Assembly: GCA_027886175.1 (NCBI GenBank)
Contig: JAJNNQ010000023.1
Span: 8,449,001 to 8,513,000 of the forward strand
Length of the DNA stretch: 64,000 nucleotides
Direction: 5' to 3'
DNA from: Phylloscopus collybita
Lineage: Eukaryota > Chordata > Aves > Passeriformes > Phylloscopidae
Part shown: one piece after another, positions 59,943 to 64,000 of the stretch
Numbering within the stretch: position 1 is the first letter of the stretch
Layout: every line of letters starts with the position of its first letter
The notes under the pieces: generated by a model
Database searches by the model: none
Seen by the model: only the letters and a program-made list of their open reading frames with translations
Told to the model about the DNA's origin: nothing
Position numbers and translations under genes: made by a program

Positions 59943-60212
59943 CTAAGTGTAGTTAAGCAATTTGCAAGTTTTCATGCAAAAACAATCTTGGTATGAAAAC
60001 TTGTTAGCATAACAACCTATTCTTGGGTTGAAAAACAAATGTACCTGCAATAACAAGGGATTTGTCCCATGAGAATCAGTAAAGAAAATATGTAAACAAT
60101 ACAAGAAGAGAGGGATTTGATAGACAAGTAAAATACCTTTTACTAACCAACAGAATAATTGGCAAGAAAGCTATTAACCAATTAAAGTTGCACACAAGGT
60201 CTGTAAAAACTG

Positions 60213-60219
60213 TATAAAA
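60213..60219 (+). promoter_or_regulatory. TATA box of the probable LTR at 59891-60430
   Basis: TATAAAA in a CTGTATAAAATG context, 195 bases upstream of an AATAAA. Activity unknown. Confidence 0.45.
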
Positions 60220-61040
60220 TGAGTTGTGAACATAATTGGCTTTTCCTGTATGAAGAAAATGGAGTCTCGCACACTTATTACAGCAGTTGCAAGGCTTCTC
60301 CCTTTTTTGGTTCAATTATCACATCTTTGGCTCTTAGCCCGAAGACTTTCATCATAGTTTGAATAAGTATAATCTTAGGACTTTAAGGAGTATGAACTAA
60401 CCTGGGAAATAAAGGCTAATTCATCTTGCAGTCAGAAATGAGCTAAATGTCTCCTTGCAGCCAGTTTGATCTCTCTGGCTAATGTACAGGTTTCACTGCT
60501 CCCCAAACACAAGGCAGGACAGATGGCAGGCAGGAAAAGCACTATGGAACATCCCAACACTGCCATCCCTGCAGGGTCTTGCACAGCCACATCCGTGGGT
60601 GCTTGCCTCTTGGACACTGGGGTGCCAAATGCCACTGTGCATTTGGGCTTCTGCCTGTGTAGGGGATGACAGATCTGATGTGTCTCTTTATTTTTACTGC
60701 AGTAATTGGTGATTTTATTCTCTATAACAACAATCATTTTAAGTAATTAATTTTCTCCATAGGCCCCCTGAGATTTGTGTCCTTTCCAAGTTGTGATCTT
60801 GCTATATTTCAATGAATGTTATCTATTCCATATGTTATAGGTTTTCAGAATCATGTTATTGAAGTCCATAGTATGTTATCAGTTGTGAAATAGATATCTT
60901 TCAAAAGACAATGCCTCTTATTGTACAATTACCAATTTTAAATTAAAAACTTCCATAGTCTATAAATTTCACACCAGAAACATGCTGATATATTTTCCCC
61001 ATACTTATCATTACTTGTCAAGCTTCAAGGTCTGGGCTCT

Positions 61041-61059
61041 ATAATAATAATAATAATAA
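61041..61059. repeat. (ATA)n microsatellite
   Basis: Six consecutive ATA units. Confidence 0.9.
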
Positions 61060-61855
61060 CAACGTTATTTTAGTATTACTTGGGATGTGCCATAAATTAC
61101 TAAGAAATTAGGTCTTGGCTTCAATAGGGAATAAATTAACAGATTATTTATATCACGAGAGTTCACATCTACTGATGAGTGAAGTGTTTCAGAGTGGAAA
61201 AAAAAGCATACTGTTTAAATAATGTAAATAAACACATTGTTCATAGGTTAACTGGAAAATAAAATAAGGATTAACTTTATTCTGTAATATTTTTGTATGA
61301 AAAAAATATGACATATCCTTCCATGTCTTACTGCATTGAAAAAGGGACTGTTCAGCATTGTATGAATCAGCTTTTTGAGGAAAAGCTGTGTTTGACAATT
61401 CTTTGTCCTGAATTTTTGTTCCTTTCTCTCTTTTTGTGCTCTATCATATTTTTCACTGCTAACAGAAATGTAGGGGAATGAGTCAAGAAAAGCATTGTTC
61501 AAGAAGACTTTGGTTATTTATAAAACTCAAAACTATTTCCAAACCCAACATGAAATGGGGAACACAAGGCAATGAGCCTCATTTACAGGGATTAGCAGGG
61601 CTAAGCTGTACAAACACAGTTCATTTGCATTGGAGTTCAAAATGTATATTTTCAACACATTTTTGTTAGAAGCATAGGATATTTAAAAGCAGTTTTATAG
61701 TCCTTTAAAGACAGTGTTTCCACCTTAGAGCCTGGGTCTGGCAGCATATATCCCATACAATGCTTGCCTTGAATTTGGGGATTTATATTTTATTTTCTTT
61801 AACAGCTTGCACAGTGCAAGCACTGCAGATATGCACTCTGCAAAAAGAAGTTAGA

Positions 61856-61942
61856 CAAATTATTTTGATGCCTCCGTATATGGTTATAATTCTTGACAGA
61901 ATAACTATTTGTCAGCAAATGAATTCCTAAAGGAGAAGCAGC
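61856..61942 (+). repeat. Dispersed repeat, copy 2 of 2
   Basis: Partner of 53360-53442, with the shared exact 20-base block GTTATAATTCTTGACAGAAT at 61883-61902. Same orientation, 8.5 kb apart. Neither copy lies in a recognised transposon. Confidence 0.65.
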
Positions 61943-62339
61943 ATATTGAATTTCTCTGCATTTTATCTTTCATGGAATATAGCAGAATCATCAGTATACA
62001 CATCAGTGGAAAGCAGGGAGAGCTTCAGTGAACTGATGCTTGGACTTAGGCTCCAAAAGCCCATGTATTTGTAATTAAAAGTTTTAAAAGTTTTTAAAAG
62101 CCATTCTGCTTGTTTTTCCTAAAGAAGCTGATAGATTCTGTTGCATGTGGAAGATGCCTGTCTAAAGAAAGTTACTGGAAATAAATATGCCAAAATAAAT
62201 TTGAGACCTGTGTTAGTAATGAGACCTTACGAACACGTTATTTCCAAAAATCTTCCCATTATATATGAAGAAAAATTTCTTGGAGTATAGTACTTATTTC
62301 AGGCTTTCCATATGGACAGGCTTATTCACAAATTGAATA

Positions 62340-62388
62340 AGAAGAATTATAAAAGAAAGGCCTCATAAAATCAGGCCTGTCATCTCTT
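62340..62388 (+). repeat. 49 bp exact duplicate, copy 2 (isolated)
   Basis: Identical to 59894-59942 but without any of the LTR sequence that follows there. The bases on either side do not match the other copy. Confidence 0.95.
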
Positions 62389-62889
62389 ATTTAAAAAATA
62401 ATCTCCCTTATTTTTTTTGTGGACAGAGGGATTCAACTCTATGTGTGCTTGCCCTTTGGTGTGCCTGGGAACATCCAGGTGAATGACTTGAATCTGCAGG
62501 TGCCATGTGGTTTGAGCACATTCAGAGGCCTCAAAGTCCTGATACCTGGAAGTATTTCCAAGTAATTATTGCCTAGGACATACAGGGGGCATGCTAGAAG
62601 CTTTGTAGCCCTGTGCCAATTGGATTCGTCCTTTGGAGAACAAACCCTTCTCCCTTGTGTGGTGGACTGGTGCCTTGACAAGGAATTGTCTGTGCTGAAG
62701 TTGAATGAAATGCTGGATGTCTTCAACTGAAATTTTCAACACACTTAAAAATGCTGACATTTTTCTGGGAAGGAAGGCTACTAGGAATTTAGGATAAAGT
62801 AGGTTTCTGGAGCTTTGAAAACTCATTTGTTTGTCTTACACTGTCAAGCCTCTGAAAAAAGAAAAATTCTCCTCTGCCTATGTTGGGCT
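62389..62889. other. Unique sequence, nothing recognised
   Basis: About 500 bp leading to the next LTR. It includes ACACTGTCAAG at 62838-62848, repeated at 63457-63467 beyond most of that LTR. Confidence 0.45.
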
Positions 62890-63484
62890 GCTGTGATTTT
62901 GTGCATAGTCAGAAGTGGAATCAGAGTGCAAGAAACTATACTAATTTTTAATATTTAAAAGGTTTATTAAACCTTAACAAAATACAACAAGAGACTGAAT
63001 AAGGAGAAAGAGCAGCGCTGGGAGTCTTTGGGATCAACAGCCATGTGCTCGTCTTCAAAACTGATGTTCTTCTCTTTTATACCCTTGGCCCCTCCCAAAG
63101 TCTTGTCAGTCAACCCCTTCTCTGCCATCCACTAGTGGAGATCACTTTCTTACTAGTGGATTGGAGGTCAGGTGTTGCCATGCTGTGCCTCAGAGTAATG
63201 ACCCTGCCCTCCCCCAAATGCCCTGACCAGTGACAACAATAGGATGGGGAAGAGAAAGGTGGCTATGGGGAGAACATAACAATACATACAAAATACATAC
63301 AAAACACATACAAAAATAACATAACTATACATCTATAAAACTTCTCCTAATATACAAATAATAGTCATCCCTTAATTATGAGACCAAACCATCTCGTCAC
63401 TCATCTATAATAAGAGCAATTAAAGTTCAAATGTTCCACAAAAATACCATTTTGAAACACTGTCAAGGAAAATTGAAGCACAAG
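62890..63484 (-). mobile_element. Probable ERV LTR, about 0.6 kb, ends uncertain
   Basis: On the minus strand a TATA box (TATAAAA, 63075-63081, in a CCAAGGGTATAAAAGA context) is followed about 110 bases later by AATAAA (62963-62968), as in an LTR. The U3 side includes ACATACAAAAT-type tandem repeats at about 63275-63325. No clear TG...CA ends with a duplication were found. An 11 bp direct repeat ACACTGTCAAG (62838-62848 and 63457-63467) brackets most of it and may mark the site. It abuts the next LTR. Confidence 0.6.
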
Positions 63485-64000
63485 TGTCTTGGTTTGGAAA
63501 GACAGATATCTGCCAGGGAAACTGGGGTTTCCCTTAGAATGGAGAATGTAAACCCCTCACCCCCCGCCAAACTATAATTTTTGCAATTAAGGGCTTTCAG
63601 GCAAAGATTTGGGAATAGGAATAACAGTTATTTACTAAGAATATTAACAATACAATTGTAGTAGAAAACAAAACCACCCAACCAAACCAGCAAACAAACA
63701 AACAAACAACAATTTTGGAAAACCCTGACAGAGTCAGAGCTACAACCTGACACCCTGTTGGTCAGGGTGTTGGAAGCAGTCCAAAAGTGAGTCCTCCTGG
63801 AGTGACAGATATGGTTCTGTTGAAGTAGAGATTATCCTGTAGCAAAAGGGTCCAGGGGTGGGGAGAAGGGGTTTGGTGATCGTGAGATGGGGTCTGGTGT
63901 TGGTGAGATGAGGTCCGGTCTTCCTCCCAGAAATCGGGTGAAGCTAGCAGCTTTTGTGTTCCTGTGTCTCAGTTTTATCCAGGTAGGAAATGCCTGCCCC
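63485..64000 (-). mobile_element. ERV LTR (family B), cut by the window end
   Basis: It starts at TGTCTTGGTTTGGAAAG, the exact inverse of the end of the LTR at 33507-34442. It then follows that element in reverse through the CTTTCAGGCAAAGATTTGGGAATAGG, AACAAACAAACAA and GGTTCTGTTGAAGTAGAGAT segments to the TTTTATCCAGGTAGG segment at the window edge. U3 lies outside. Whether an internal proviral region lies beyond or this is a solo LTR cannot be seen. Confidence 0.9.

Larger units (their letters stand above)
59891..60430 (+). mobile_element. Probable ERV LTR, about 540 bp, ends uncertain
   Basis: A TATA box TATAAAA at 60213-60219 is followed 195 bases later by AATAAA at 60408-60413, and a CA end lies about 17 bases further on (60430). 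This is the order and spacing of U3-R-U5. The left end is placed at 59891 (CGTAGAAG), where a T-to-C change would have removed the usual TG. No target-site duplication was found, so the borders are tentative. Its first 49 bases are duplicated exactly at 62340-62388. Confidence 0.5.
60431..62339. other. Unique sequence with one microsatellite and a dispersed repeat
   Basis: About 1.9 kb with no gene seen. It holds (TAA)n at 61041-61059 and the second copy of the dispersed repeat at 61856-61942. Confidence 0.45.

Noticed and set aside
1..64000. CRISPR arrays, operons, ribosome binding sites, bacterial insertion sequences
   Set aside because: Nothing of this kind is present. The repeats are eukaryotic CR1 and LTR elements, and coding density is that of vertebrate noncoding DNA.

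Overview
This window looks like noncoding nuclear DNA from a bird, most likely a passerine. The evidence is the repeat content. There are many CR1 (chicken repeat 1) LINE fragments, several of them ending in the typical CR1 3' tail, and many solo endogenous-retrovirus LTRs. There are no SINEs or L1 elements of a mammalian kind and no bacterial gene organisation. Base composition is AT-rich. I found no protein-coding exon, tRNA, rRNA or other RNA gene that I can support. Open reading frames over 60 codons are scattered on both strands at about the density expected by chance, and the longest lie inside or antisense to repeats.

Layout: 1-109 is the tail of an LTR. 110-6112 is mostly unique sequence holding a 1 kb CR1 (about 2760-3788, +). 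A 475 bp solo LTR lies at 6119-6593 and a 454 bp solo LTR at 7615-8068, each with a clean target-site duplication (TSD). 8073-25345 is mainly unique AT-rich DNA with two CR1 remnants near 11.6-13.2 kb, one of them split by a 463 bp insert. 25346-29822 is the largest element, a minus-strand CR1 with most of ORF2, split by a 1574 bp solo LTR. 30121-36560 is an LTR-rich block: an 894 bp solo LTR, two abutting plus-strand LTRs, a 383 bp inverted-repeat structure and a 332 bp LTR. 41071-42222 is an LTR carrying a second LTR inside it. Three more small CR1 tails lie at 40.3, 43.3-43.8 and 45.3 kb. 45.4-58.4 kb is unique DNA with microsatellites. 58.4-64.0 kb again holds LTRs and one CR1 tail, ending in two adjacent minus-strand LTRs, the last cut by the window edge.

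There is no gene network to describe. What the sequence records is layered transposition: CR1 insertions first, then LTRs of at least three TSD classes (4, 5 and 6 bp), with nesting that fixes their relative ages. The unique stretches between repeats could be intron or intergenic DNA of a gene-poor region; the sequence alone does not decide. No previously undescribed biological system was found. The more unusual items are a 49 bp perfect duplication in otherwise diverged repeats, a 32 bp terminal inverted repeat element, a perfect 15 bp hairpin, a repeated block of about 80 bp shared between 53.4 and 61.9 kb, and the two nested insertions.
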